Source of the DNA: Marisalimonas marina | GTDB lineage: Bacteria > Pseudomonadota > Alphaproteobacteria > Puniceispirillales > Marisalimonadaceae | Reading direction: 5' to 3' | Length of the DNA stretch: 64,000 bases | Assembly: GCA_038131365.1 (NCBI GenBank) | Contig: JAYPPH010000003.1 | Location: forward strand, 124,001 to 188,000 | Shown here: positions 8,507-17,510 of the stretch, piece by piece | How the letters are laid out: every line of letters begins with the position of its first letter | Numbering within the stretch: the stretch's first letter is position 1 | Position numbers and translations under genes: made by a program | Notes under the pieces: model-generated | The model's database searches: none | Told to the model about the DNA's origin: nothing | What the model saw: only the letters and a program-made list of their open reading frames with translations

Positions 8507-9742
8507 ATGAGAAATTTATTTTTTTATTTTATAGCATCCTTATTTTCTTTATTTGTACTTTTTTATTGTTTAACCCTGACTTCAATTAGCCGTGGTGCAG
8601 GTGAAAGTTTTGCTGTTTTTTTATTACCACTAAGTTCTCATTTTTCTTGGGATAGAGCTTCTGTCTCTTCTATTTATTCAGTTTACATGGTTTGTTTGGG
8701 TATCGGTTCATTATTGTCTGGGTTATCCTTTGATAAATATGGCCCAAGGTTTAATTATATGGTTGGCTTGGGTCTCTTATCTATAGCTTATGGATTGTTA
8801 GATAGCTTGTCATCTATTTGGCAATTTTATATTTTCTTAGGGATTTTAGGTGGTTTGGGTGCTTCAATGGTTGGTGTAATACCGGCCCAGAGTTTAGTGT
8901 CCAGGTGGTTTGATAAAAATTTAGGAACAGCTTTATCTATTGCCTATGCTGGACAAGGCTTAGGCGTTCTTATAATGGCTCCATTATCTCAAATTTCTAT
9001 TGATCATTTTGGATGGCAAACTTCTTATAAATATATTTCATATGTTTTTATAATTTTATTAGTTATTGCTTCATTCCTTCCATGGAAAAAAATATCAAGA
9101 GGATCAAAAAACAATCCAAGAAAAACAACTAATGGAAAAGCTACTGGTGGAATTTCATTAAAAGAAGCAATTTTTACAAAAACATTTTGGGGTTTTTTCT
9201 TTATATTTTGTTTTACAGCAATAGGTATTTTTGGCATTTCTCTTCATGTTGTTGCATATTTAGTTTTTGTTGGATTTTCTGAAGTTGAAGCTGCTTTTTC
9301 ATTTGGAATTGCAGGCATTTTAAACTTTATAGGTATGGTTTTGACAGGATTAGCTGCTGATCGATACCCAAGACATCTTGTTGCTACTGTTAGTTATGCT
9401 TTGAGCTTTATAGCAATTTTTAGTTTGGCTTTAATGCAATTTTACTCTTCTATTATTTTTTTAGTATTATTTATAATTGGTTTTGGCCTATCTGCAGGTG
9501 CTCGTGGCCCCATTATAACAACATTAATGGCAGAAATTTTTGCAGGTAAAGGCTTAGCTTCTATATATGGTGCAACAAACTTAGGTCAGGGAATAGGGGC
9601 TGCTACTGGAGCCTTTTTAGCTGGGTTTCTTTTTGATTTGACTGGTGGTTATAATTTTGGTTTCTTTTTATGTAGCATATTTACATTTTGCGGTGCTGTA
9701 TTATTTTGGACGATACCTCAAATAAGATATGCCAAAATATGA
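8507..9742 (+). CDS. Major facilitator superfamily transporter
   Basis: 411-aa permease with about 12 hydrophobic segments in two halves split by a charged loop (about 195-215, KKISRGSKNNPRKT). The MFS loop-2 signature is visible as G-S-L-L-S-G-L-S-F-D-K-Y-G-P-R near residues 66-80, repeated in weaker form as GLAADRYPR in the second half. The overall pattern resembles oxalate/formate or monocarboxylate-type carriers. The lactonase-like gene starts 14 bases after its stop, so the pair probably imports and opens a small acid or lactone. No clear Shine-Dalgarno, but no better start is visible. Confidence 0.85.
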   Translation: MRNLFFYFIASLFSLFVLFYCLTLTSISRGAGESFAVFLLPLSSHFSWDRASVSSIYSVYMVCLGIGSLLSGLSFDKYGPRFNYMVGLGLLSIAYGLLDSLSSIWQFYIFLGILGGLGASMVGVIPAQSLVSRWFDKNLGTALSIAYAGQGLGVLIMAPLSQISIDHFGWQTSYKYISYVFIILLVIASFLPWKKISRGSKNNPRKTTNGKATGGISLKEAIFTKTFWGFFFIFCFTAIGIFGISLHVVAYLVFVGFSEVEAAFSFGIAGILNFIGMVLTGLAADRYPRHLVATVSYALSFIAIFSLALMQFYSSIIFLVLFIIGFGLSAGARGPIITTLMAEIFAGKGLASIYGATNLGQGIGAATGAFLAGFLFDLTGGYNFGFFLCSIFTFCGAVLFWTIPQIRYAKI

Positions 9743-9756
9743 TTTAGGATAGGTTA

Positions 9757-10701
9757 ATGAATATACTCACAAAAGATTATAAAGTAATTGCTAAAGGTTT
9801 AAAATTTCCTGAAGGGCCTATCTGTATGGATGATGGTTCAATAATATTAGTTGAAATAGCAAGGGGTACTCTGAGTAGAGTTTTGCCAACTGGTGAGGTA
9901 AATGTAATAGCCAACCTTGGTGGAGGACCAAATGGCGCTGCTATAGGCCCAGACGGATTTTGCTATGTCTGTAATAATGGTGGGTTTGAGTGGGAGATTT
10001 CATCTGATAAAAAAGGAATGAGGCCTATTCTTGAAAGTTCTTCTTATATAGGAGGAAAAATACAGAAAGTAAATTTAGCAACTGGTGATTTTTTTACACT
10101 TTACAGTGAATGTAATGGAATTTCATTAAGAGGCCCTAATGATATTGTTTTTGATAAAGAAGGTAATTTTTGGTTCACAGACCTAGGTAAAGCAAGAAAT
10201 AGGACTATGGATAGAGGTGGAATTTACTGGGCTAAAGCCGATGGGTCTATGATAAAAGAAGTAGTCCACCCATTTATGACACCAAATGGAATTGGCTTAT
10301 CACCTGATGAAAACATTTTGTATGTTGCTGAGACTGAGGGTGGAAAACTTTATAGCTATGAAATAGTAGGAGAGGGAGAAGTTAAGAAATTATCATTCCC
10401 TGAATCTATTAATGGTGGTCGTTTATTAAACAAAGAAGGGGGAATTAAGAGGTTTGACTCGCTAGCCCTGGAAAATAATGGTAACGTTTGCGTTGCAACT
10501 CTTATAACTGGAGGTATTTCAGTTATAGCCCCAAATGGTGAGCTTTTAGAATTTATTAAATTTGAGGATCCCTATATTACGAATATATGTTTTGGTTCAG
10601 AAAATTTAAAAAAAGCTTATATTACTGCTTCTTATGAGGGAAACTTATTAGAGGTTGATTGGGGCAGAGAGGGTTTGCCTTTAAATTTTTTAAATAAATA
10701 A
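9757..10701 (+). CDS. SMP-30/gluconolactonase-like protein
   Basis: 314-aa six-bladed beta-propeller hydrolase of the SMP-30/LRE family, which opens sugar or other lactones using one divalent metal. Metal-site elements are in order: Glu in KFPEGP near residue 18, Asn in RGPNDIVFD near 130, Asn in MTPNGIGLSPD near 175, and Asp in FDSLALENNG in the last third. A ribosome site AGGATAGG lies directly upstream of the ATG. It follows the MFS transporter by 14 bases. It ends 5 bases from the convergent TIM-barrel gene. The substrate is not predictable. Confidence 0.85.
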   Translation: MNILTKDYKVIAKGLKFPEGPICMDDGSIILVEIARGTLSRVLPTGEVNVIANLGGGPNGAAIGPDGFCYVCNNGGFEWEISSDKKGMRPILESSSYIGGKIQKVNLATGDFFTLYSECNGISLRGPNDIVFDKEGNFWFTDLGKARNRTMDRGGIYWAKADGSMIKEVVHPFMTPNGIGLSPDENILYVAETEGGKLYSYEIVGEGEVKKLSFPESINGGRLLNKEGGIKRFDSLALENNGNVCVATLITGGISVIAPNGELLEFIKFEDPYITNICFGSENLKKAYITASYEGNLLEVDWGREGLPLNFLNK

Positions 10702-10706
10702 AGATT

Positions 10707-11564
10707 CTATAAAATATTTAATAACTCTTTTTTTATATTCAAAATAATGTTTTGAGGATTTTCTGTATAATCTTTTTGAAAAATTTCAAACTCAATTTTT
10801 AAATTATCTTTCCTGTTGAATAATATTTTTAAGTATTTTGCAACATCAATATTTTTTATATTATTCTCATTATTTATTGTTTTCCTACCCACTGGTCTGA
10901 AGTTTTTATCAAAATTAATATTTGAAAATTGAAGTAAACCTAGGTGAGGAGATTTTTTTAAAAACTTATCTAAATCTAAATCTTCAAAACTGTGATAGAG
11001 GTCAATAATAAGTTTATGATTACTTTTTTTAATTAATTTTTGGCAAATTGCAATTGAATTTAAATGACCTTTTTTGAGTATTTCCCAACTGCCTATAGGC
11101 TCTAGACCTAAACGCAGTTTAAACTTTTCTGCTTGAGACATCAGAGTTTTAAATTTTAATAAAGTCTCTTCTCTAATAGTTTTTATATCAAGATAATCAT
11201 TTGTTTGTTTGAATTCCTCACTTAATGGGTTGGGTCCGCCAAGTATACCCCCGGTAATAACGCAAATTAAATCTGGGTTTAAAATTTTTCCGTAGCTTAA
11301 TATTTTCTCATTTTGATTGAAGTAAAATGGATCAGTAAAGTAACCAACTGAATTGACGCTAGTTACGTTTATTTTATTTAAATTTAGATCCTGCTTTAAC
11401 TTATTTACACCATAACTTTCAATAAAATCAGTATGTAATCCAACATTTTTAATCCCAGATTTAACTATAGTTTCAATAAATTCAAATGGTCTTATATCAT
11501 TTGGCCACATATAACTATTGATTGATAATTTTTTGTCTAGAAGGTCTTTATAATCAATTTTCAT
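10707..11564 (-). CDS. Sugar phosphate isomerase/epimerase-like TIM-barrel protein
   Basis: About 285-aa xylose-isomerase-like barrel. Visible elements are the early LSINSYMWPND strand, G-I-K-N-V-G-L-H at the second strand, LRLGLEPIGSWEI (metal-ligand Glu) in the middle, and LIIDLYHSF (Asp/His) after it. The frame is open upstream to 11660, but those 32 residues overlap the cupin gene and have no family character; the ATG at 11564 begins only 4 bases after the cupin stop. Translation is therefore probably coupled. Last gene of the PrpD-cupin-isomerase operon. Likely role: isomerisation or cleavage of a hydroxy acid or sugar acid; exact reaction unknown. Confidence 0.75.
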   Translation of the reverse strand: MKIDYKDLLDKKLSINSYMWPNDIRPFEFIETIVKSGIKNVGLHTDFIESYGVNKLKQDLNLNKINVTSVNSVGYFTDPFYFNQNEKILSYGKILNPDLICVITGGILGGPNPLSEEFKQTNDYLDIKTIREETLLKFKTLMSQAEKFKLRLGLEPIGSWEILKKGHLNSIAICQKLIKKSNHKLIIDLYHSFEDLDLDKFLKKSPHLGLLQFSNINFDKNFRPVGRKTINNENNIKNIDVAKYLKILFNRKDNLKIEFEIFQKDYTENPQNIILNIKKELLNIL

Positions 11565-11568
11565 ATTT

Positions 11569-11943
11569 TTAATTATTGTAGTAGTATTGTATCTCCAAAA
11601 ACATGCATCCTTCGTCAGACCTGAATGGTCCATGATTTGTTCCTGGAGGTCTGCACGCATAGGCAGGACTCTGGGTCGTGATTTTGGGGTTCCCAGGATT
11701 GTCGTTACCTAAGGTAATTGATCCTGATATCATGTATACTTCTTCCCAGTAATCATGAACAAATACTTCGGTGTTAAATGAACCAGGTTTAAATCTAATC
11801 AAACGTGTCCTGACACCTATTTTATTTATTTCATCTAATTCGCCTGATAGCATTTTCATTTCAATACCTGGCCCAGCTCCAGGTGCAAGCTCCCAACCTT
11901 CTTCAAGGTTTAATTGAGAAAAATCAATAGCATTTTTTAACAT
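11569..11943 (-). CDS. Cupin-domain protein
   Basis: 124-aa single-domain cupin. The first cupin motif is degenerate (FVHDYWEEVYMISG, with one His and two acidic residues); the second is ACRPPGTNHGPFRSDEG, with a metal-type His. This resembles ChrR/DUF4437-like small cupins that bind Fe, Mn or Zn and act as isomerases, dioxygenases or sensors. Its ATG overlaps the PrpD stop by 7 bases and the next gene begins 4 bases after its own stop, so all three are translationally coupled. AGGACA ahead of the ATG is the ribosome site. Catalytic role not assignable. Confidence 0.8.
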   Translation of the reverse strand: MLKNAIDFSQLNLEEGWELAPGAGPGIEMKMLSGELDEINKIGVRTRLIRFKPGSFNTEVFVHDYWEEVYMISGSITLGNDNPGNPKITTQSPAYACRPPGTNHGPFRSDEGCMFLEIQYYYNN

Positions 11944-13328
11944 TTTATTGTCCTTTTATTTATCAATATTTGTAAATCATCAAACCAATTAAGCTTCTTC
12001 TCTAAGTCATATACTTCATTACTGATTATATCTTGAATTAATACGTTTATATCCTCTAAACCACTAAAATTACTATTTATTAAATTGAGAGTTTTGTCAC
12101 ATATTTCTTTTTGTGTCATTGGGTTTTCAGGATCTCCTTTTGCGTCAAGGTTTGTTTTCTTTAAAACAGACCCATCTTTAAGTTTGAGTGATACAGATGC
12201 TGAGTAATTATTTGGGAAATTATTAGTCATTTCTGGATTATTTTTAATTATTACTTTATCTCTAATATCCGAAATACGTGAATTATTTAGAATATTTTCT
12301 TTGAAATAATCCTCCAAAATATCCCCATAGATAAGTGATATTGCACAACAATGTTGTAAAGAAAATTTTCCTTCAATATCATTTTTTGGTATAGGCTTGT
12401 CACAAAAATCAATAGCAGTTTTATAGGTCTCTATAATTATTTCAGATATTTGATTTATTTGGATATTATTTTTTAATAATTTTTTTTGAAGATCTAATGT
12501 GACACCAATTACTGGATGACTGTGTCTACATGCAGGCCATGGTTTGTTTGAAACATCATTAATTAGAAGTTTGTTATTAATTTTAATTAATTCTTTGTAA
12601 TCTATATGATTTTTAAACCCTTTTAAAAAACCTAATTCACCTTCAATCATATCCGATGGTGTTTGGGCTCCATTTTGAGCAAGAAATGCAGATGTAACTC
12701 CTGATTTGGATGCGTTTGCAAGGGCATATTGTTTTGCTTCTCCATCTCCTTTTCTACACTGCCAGACCCCAGATGAAGTCATTGTTGATAGCTGAATTGC
12801 AGTATTGATGTTCTGATATATAGCTTTTGAATTACTTTTAAAATTTAAAATATAGCTGGAGGCAGCTGCAGCTCCAAAAACACCACATGTAGCGCTTGAG
12901 TAGAATATCTCATAATGATTTTCTCCCATGCATATTCCCATTCTTATAGCTGTTTCATATCCTATTACTATTGCTTTTAAAAAATTAAGTATGTCTATGT
13001 CTACTAAGGAAGATGTTGCAATTGCGGCTGGAATAACTGTATCACCTGGATGAATAATTGAAGTTCTATGGACGTCATCAAGCTCTAAAATATTGCCAAC
13101 AGAAGCATTTATGAAAGCGCTATCAAATACATTTAATTTTCTTTTACCAAACAAATTAAGAGACTGACCTTCAGGAAGAGACTGTTGTAATTTACAGAAA
13201 GGTATTGCTTTCTTTGTTTTTGTTCCCGCAAGCGCATAGCCAATCCAATCAACAATCTCTAATTTTGTTTTTAGGATTGTATCTTGGTCAGGCTCTTTCA
13301 TTATTTGTTCAATGAATAAATCTATCAT
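11937..13328 (-). CDS. MmgE/PrpD family protein
   Basis: 463-aa all-helical plus alpha/beta protein of the MmgE/PrpD family, which includes 2-methylcitrate dehydratase, cis-aconitate decarboxylase and iminodisuccinate epimerase. The N-terminus has VDWIGYALAGTKTKKA, then GKRKLNVFDSAFINASVGNILELDDVHRTSIIHPG, the core family block in which the D-D-x-H segment lines the active site. The C-terminal domain contains KPWPACRHSHPVIG. No prpB or prpC lies nearby, so propionate catabolism is not indicated. First gene of a three-gene coupled operon, divergent from the ABC importer. Probably a lyase or isomerase of a carboxylic acid. Confidence 0.88.
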   Translation of the reverse strand: MIDLFIEQIMKEPDQDTILKTKLEIVDWIGYALAGTKTKKAIPFCKLQQSLPEGQSLNLFGKRKLNVFDSAFINASVGNILELDDVHRTSIIHPGDTVIPAAIATSSLVDIDILNFLKAIVIGYETAIRMGICMGENHYEIFYSSATCGVFGAAAASSYILNFKSNSKAIYQNINTAIQLSTMTSSGVWQCRKGDGEAKQYALANASKSGVTSAFLAQNGAQTPSDMIEGELGFLKGFKNHIDYKELIKINNKLLINDVSNKPWPACRHSHPVIGVTLDLQKKLLKNNIQINQISEIIIETYKTAIDFCDKPIPKNDIEGKFSLQHCCAISLIYGDILEDYFKENILNNSRISDIRDKVIIKNNPEMTNNFPNNYSASVSLKLKDGSVLKKTNLDAKGDPENPMTQKEICDKTLNLINSNFSGLEDINVLIQDIISNEVYDLEKKLNWFDDLQILINKRTIKC

Positions 13329-13438
13329 TTAAAATCTCATAAACACCTTGATTTAATAATAAAATTATATGACTATTTTAAATTATATTCATCAAATAAA
13401 GTATTTGGTTTTTCATTAATTAAAAGAAGGGTGTCAAA

Positions 13439-14605
13439 ATGTTAAAAACAACAAGACGTAAGTTTCTTAAAAACAGTGCCTTAGTTGCTGCTTCTGCATC
13501 AATGAGTCAATCATTTATTATGGAAGCAATGGCTGCAGATCCACTTAAAATTTGGACTATTGGAGTAGCTAAAGTTACGAAAACATGGGATGAAATGGGC
13601 AAACAAGCCGGCGTTCCATTAGTGTATTCAGCAAAAAGTGGTTCTGCTGATCAAGCTATCCAAAAGTTCTTTGTTGGAGATGGGCAAAAATTATATGACG
13701 CTATAACTGATAATGGTGGTGGTCAAGAAGACGCTATGTCTGATAATAAAGCGATTGTCCCATTAGATGTCTCTAAAATTAAAAACTGGAAGAATTTAAT
13801 TCCTGAATATAATGAAGGTAATGTTGCTGCCAATACAATTAGAAATCGCAAAGGCGAAATAGTTGGTGTGCCATACATATCTAATGCTGACTCTATGGCT
13901 TATAATAAAACAAAAGTAGGTGGTGATATTGATACCTGGGATGCTTTGTTTGACAGCCAATTCAAGGGATATGCGGCAATGCAAAATGACTCAGGTCCCA
14001 CTTTGACTACTACTGCTGTTTACTTAAAAGAGTCTGGCAAGCAAGATATAGTTAACCCATCAGACATGAGTAAATCTGAAGTTAAGGGTGTCTGTCAGTT
14101 TCTTATTGATATGAAAAAGAAAGGCCAGTTTAGAACATTTTGGGATGGTTTTGGAAATGGTGTTGATCTACTAGCTAGTGAAGAAGTTCTTGTTTCATCA
14201 TGCTGGGAACCTATAGCTGTAATAGCTGCTAAGAAGGGTGCAGATATTCATTATGGAACAATGAAAGAAGGCCACCAAACATGGAATAACGTTTGGATGT
14301 TGACAAAAGGTGGTAAGCAAAGAGGTCAAGAGGATAATTTTTATAAATTAATGGATTTATACTTATCTCCTTGGTTTGGTGCAAGAACCCTAGCTAACTT
14401 AGGCTTTACTCCTCAAATGACTGGTGTAAATGAATATGTTGATGCAAATCCTAGTGATTTTGATGCAAATACCAAAGCAGTTATCGCCCAAAGACTTAAA
14501 AATAAGGCGGACAGGATGGCTGTAAAGGGTAACTCATGGCAGAACTTATATCCTAAGGAGTTAAGAGCTTATCAAGATTGGTGGGCTAAAGTTCAAGCTG
14601 CTTAA
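13439..14605 (+). CDS. ABC transporter substrate-binding protein, Tat-exported, PotD-like
   Basis: 388-aa periplasmic binding protein of extracellular solute-binding family 1 (spermidine/putrescine type). The N-terminus carries a twin-arginine signal (TTRRKFLKN at 3-11, hydrophobic stretch to about residue 32). Export in folded form is unusual for PotD proteins but occurs in some alphaproteobacterial relatives. The mature part has G-V-P-Y-I-S-N-A-D-S-M-A-Y-N and WDALFDSQFKGY, typical of the family. A terminator directly follows, then two permeases and an ATPase. Polyamines, amino-acid derivatives or ureides are plausible ligands. Good AAGAAGG ribosome site. Confidence 0.88.
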   Translation: MLKTTRRKFLKNSALVAASASMSQSFIMEAMAADPLKIWTIGVAKVTKTWDEMGKQAGVPLVYSAKSGSADQAIQKFFVGDGQKLYDAITDNGGGQEDAMSDNKAIVPLDVSKIKNWKNLIPEYNEGNVAANTIRNRKGEIVGVPYISNADSMAYNKTKVGGDIDTWDALFDSQFKGYAAMQNDSGPTLTTTAVYLKESGKQDIVNPSDMSKSEVKGVCQFLIDMKKKGQFRTFWDGFGNGVDLLASEEVLVSSCWEPIAVIAAKKGADIHYGTMKEGHQTWNNVWMLTKGGKQRGQEDNFYKLMDLYLSPWFGARTLANLGFTPQMTGVNEYVDANPSDFDANTKAVIAQRLKNKADRMAVKGNSWQNLYPKELRAYQDWWAKVQAA

Positions 14606-14618
14606 ATTCATTAATTTT

Positions 14619-14656
14619 AATTACAACCTTGTTTTCGCAAGGTTGTAATTTTTTTT
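14619..14656 (+). terminator. Terminator/attenuator between binding-protein and permease genes
   Basis: Stem TTACAACCTTG (14621-14631) with CAAGGTTGTAA (14638-14648), loop of 6, then a run of eight T. It lies inside the ABC operon and would give an excess of binding-protein message over permease message. Confidence 0.88.
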
Positions 14657-14665
14657 GGTTGTTTA

Positions 14666-15514
14666 ATGACACACAAAAGTAATTTTTTATTCAAAATACC
14701 TATCATGTTTATGATAGTTTTTTTTGTTATTCCTCTTGCCTTAACAGTCGTTTGGAGTGTTTTTGAAAGAACAATGTTCTGGATGGAACCTGCCTTCACT
14801 TTGTTTTCATACGAAAACTTCTTCTTTTCTTCAAGATTAGAGAATTTTTTATCTTCTATGATGCATTCTTCAATTTCTGTTGTATGTGCTTTTTTTATTG
14901 GTTTCCCAATTGCAATTTTTATAAGAAGAAGAGTCAAGAAAGTTGCGCAACATAGAGTGATGTTGCTTTTTATACTTCCTTTTATGGTGTCGGAAATCAT
15001 TAGAATTTTTGCATTAAGACCTATTCTTTCTAGGAATGGGGTTGTTAACTCATTCCTAATGGATATGAACATAATTGATAGTCCTATTTCAATTTTTGTT
15101 TTTACGCCAACAGGTGTGGTTATTGGTGAGATTGTTTCATTCTTACCCTTTATGATATTTTCTACATTTTTAGCCCTGGAAGCTATTCCAAATTATATTT
15201 TTGAAGTTTGCTCTGATTTAGGAGTTAACAGAAAAAGAATGTTTTTAGATATTTTTTTTCCACTTGCTGCTCCTGGCTTGTTTGCAGGTAGTGTTTTTAT
15301 ATTTGTTAATGGAATTGGTATAGCTCTGATTCCAACAATTCTAGGTGGTCCCGGGTCTGTTAATGCAGGTCTAATTGCTACTCAGGCTATTATAGCTCTT
15401 GATTTCCCTCTAGCTATGGCTGTTAGTGCTATAATGATGTTTACTTTAATGGGACTATTATATATCGGTCATAGATTATTCAATTTGACGAAATTATTGG
15501 AGCCAATTAGCTAA
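14666..15514 (+). CDS. ABC transporter permease, PotB-like
   Basis: 282-aa inner-membrane subunit with six predicted membrane segments. The cytoplasmic EAA-type loop that contacts the ATPase is visible in the second half as EVCSDLGVNRKRMFLDIFFP, with Gly and Pro at expected places. It starts 60 bases after the binding-protein gene, beyond the attenuator, and its TAA overlaps the ATG of the next permease (TAATG at 15512-15516), so the pair is coupled. Forms the channel together with the following gene. Confidence 0.9.
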   Translation: MTHKSNFLFKIPIMFMIVFFVIPLALTVVWSVFERTMFWMEPAFTLFSYENFFFSSRLENFLSSMMHSSISVVCAFFIGFPIAIFIRRRVKKVAQHRVMLLFILPFMVSEIIRIFALRPILSRNGVVNSFLMDMNIIDSPISIFVFTPTGVVIGEIVSFLPFMIFSTFLALEAIPNYIFEVCSDLGVNRKRMFLDIFFPLAAPGLFAGSVFIFVNGIGIALIPTILGGPGSVNAGLIATQAIIALDFPLAMAVSAIMMFTLMGLLYIGHRLFNLTKLLEPIS

Positions 15515-16404
15515 TGTCAGTTAGAGATGATTTTCAACCGCAATGGAAGTTAGCTCTTAAATGGGGATGGCTTGCTTTTGCTGTTTTTATCTTAATGGCT
15601 CCAACTTTCTATACAGTATATATTTCATTTAATGAATTAGGTTTTGGTGCTAAATATTACATTTTTACATTTCAGTGGTACGAGAGTGTATTTTCAGATA
15701 GGCAATTGATAGGTGCATTAGGTTGGACTATGCTTCTTGCTTTGATAACTCTCCCAATTGTTATCCCATTTGGTTTGCTGTCGGCTAAATTATACAAACA
15801 GAGTTCAAAAAAAGTTTGGATAGTTTTTGTTCTTCTTTCCCCATTATTTGTTCCCGCTGACATACTTGCATCTGCTCTTTTAGTATTTTTTAAAAATCTA
15901 AATAAGTTTTTTACTTTTATTGCTGATTTTACTGGTTTTTATGCTTTAGAAAGCTGGTTTGATCTTGGAATAATGACGGCTGTGATTGGTTTAATTGTAT
16001 ATACTTTACCATACGTATTTGTAGTTATTATGATTACAATGGCTCGGTATAGGAACGAGCAAACAGAAGCTGCAAGAGATTTGGGTGCTTCTGCTTGGAG
16101 AGCTTTTTGGGAAATTGAGTTTCCTCAGATACGAGCAGGTGTTTTCAGTGCTTGCGCCTTTGTCGTAATTCTTACATTCAACGAATACACAAGAACAAGT
16201 CTTCTAAAAGGTGGCTTTGATACATTTACTTCAGTATTAATTTCCCAAATGTTAAACACCGGAATGTCTGAAGAATCTTACGCTATGGCATCAATTGTAA
16301 GTTTAGTTGCAATTATAATAGTTTCATCAATTTTAATATTTACAGCCTTGCGATCAGAAGAGCTTGAAAAAGTAACAAGAAAAGTAAAAGAACCTAATAA
16401 ATAA
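15514..16404 (+). CDS. ABC transporter permease, PotC-like
   Basis: 296-aa second channel subunit of the importer, with about six membrane helices and a good EAA loop (TEAARDLGASAWRAFWEIEF, P following) near residues 190-210. Starts on the last base of the preceding stop codon. The ATPase gene follows 16 bases downstream. The arrangement binding protein, PotB-type, PotC-type, ATPase is the complete set for one uptake system. Confidence 0.9.
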   Translation: MSVRDDFQPQWKLALKWGWLAFAVFILMAPTFYTVYISFNELGFGAKYYIFTFQWYESVFSDRQLIGALGWTMLLALITLPIVIPFGLLSAKLYKQSSKKVWIVFVLLSPLFVPADILASALLVFFKNLNKFFTFIADFTGFYALESWFDLGIMTAVIGLIVYTLPYVFVVIMITMARYRNEQTEAARDLGASAWRAFWEIEFPQIRAGVFSACAFVVILTFNEYTRTSLLKGGFDTFTSVLISQMLNTGMSEESYAMASIVSLVAIIIVSSILIFTALRSEELEKVTRKVKEPNK

Positions 16405-16420
16405 TTCTTGGAGAAAAATA

Positions 16421-17509
16421 TTGGCTAATACAAATTCAATTGAAGTTAGAAATTTGGTTAAAACATATGGTGATGTATATGCTTTAAAAAATGTAGACTT
16501 GGATATAGCTGATGGCGAATATTTTGTTTTATTAGGTCCTAGTGGCGGAGGCAAAACAACACTTTTAAGATCCATTGGTGGCTTTATTAGGCCTGATAGT
16601 GGCACTGTTCAAATTAAAGGTAAAAATGTTGACAATCTTCCTCCAGATAAAAGACCTACTTCAATGGTGTTTCAAGGGTTTGCATTATTCCCTCATATGT
16701 CTGTATATGAAAACATTGGTTATGGATTAAAACTTAGATCTGTTGAAAAAAATGTTATTCACGACAAAGTCATAAAAATGATGGATTTAGTAGGTCTTTC
16801 TGGATTATCAGATAGAAAGCCCCATGAGCTTTCTGGGGGACAGCAACAAAGAGTCCAATTAGCAAGAGCTCTTATTTTAGAGAATGATGTTTTGCTTTTA
16901 GATGAACCATTATCAGCTTTAGACGCACAACTTAGAAAAGATATGTGTATTGAATTAAAAAGACTTCAAAAGACTGTAGGCATAAGCTTTGTTCATGTAA
17001 CGCATAACCAAGAAGAAGCCATGTCTGTTGCTGACAGAATTGCCATCATTGCAGATGGTGAAATGATAGAACATGGCTCTCCTAAACAAATATACAGCAA
17101 TCCTAAAAAGAAATTTACAGCAGAGTTTATTGGTGAAAAAAATATCTTGGATGGGGTAGTTTTAGATTTCAACAAATCTAAAATAAAAGTTGATATTGGA
17201 AAAGATGAAATAGAGGTAGCTAATAACAATTATACCATTTCAAAAAATAAAAAAATTAGCCTATCTATTAAGTCTGAATCAATTCAGATAAAGAAAGTTT
17301 CAGCTGGAAAATCACAGAAAACAAAGAATGGTATTTTTGGTAAAGTTACTGAAATAACTTTTTTGGGACAGTTTGTTAGGTATCTTGTTTTGCTAAGCAA
17401 TAATCAAGAAATTCAAGTCAGGTCATATAATGAGATCAAAGATATAAGTCTTAATGATAAAGTGAATTTAATGTGGGATTTAGAAGATTTTCTAGTGCAT
17501 GAAAGTTAA
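16421..17509 (+). CDS. ABC transporter ATP-binding protein, PotA-like
   Basis: 362-aa ATPase that powers the importer. Walker A GPSGGGKTT is at residues 39-47, the signature LSGGQQQRVQLARAL near 137-151, Walker B with LLLDEPLSALD just after, and the switch His in FVHVTHNQEEAM. A C-terminal TOBE-like domain (about 240-360) with KISLSIKSESIQI follows. The start is TTG, set by TTGGAG about 8 bases upstream; no ATG fits. Last gene of the operon, convergent with the PuuE-like gene with almost no gap. Confidence 0.93.
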   Translation: MANTNSIEVRNLVKTYGDVYALKNVDLDIADGEYFVLLGPSGGGKTTLLRSIGGFIRPDSGTVQIKGKNVDNLPPDKRPTSMVFQGFALFPHMSVYENIGYGLKLRSVEKNVIHDKVIKMMDLVGLSGLSDRKPHELSGGQQQRVQLARALILENDVLLLDEPLSALDAQLRKDMCIELKRLQKTVGISFVHVTHNQEEAMSVADRIAIIADGEMIEHGSPKQIYSNPKKKFTAEFIGEKNILDGVVLDFNKSKIKVDIGKDEIEVANNNYTISKNKKISLSIKSESIQIKKVSAGKSQKTKNGIFGKVTEITFLGQFVRYLVLLSNNQEIQVRSYNEIKDISLNDKVNLMWDLEDFLVHES

Positions 17510-17510
17510 T

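Noticed and set aside
14617..15072. 151-codon minus-strand frame opposite the PotB-like permease
   Set aside because: The permease has correct membrane segments and EAA loop, and the frame overlaps the terminator; no independent evidence for it.
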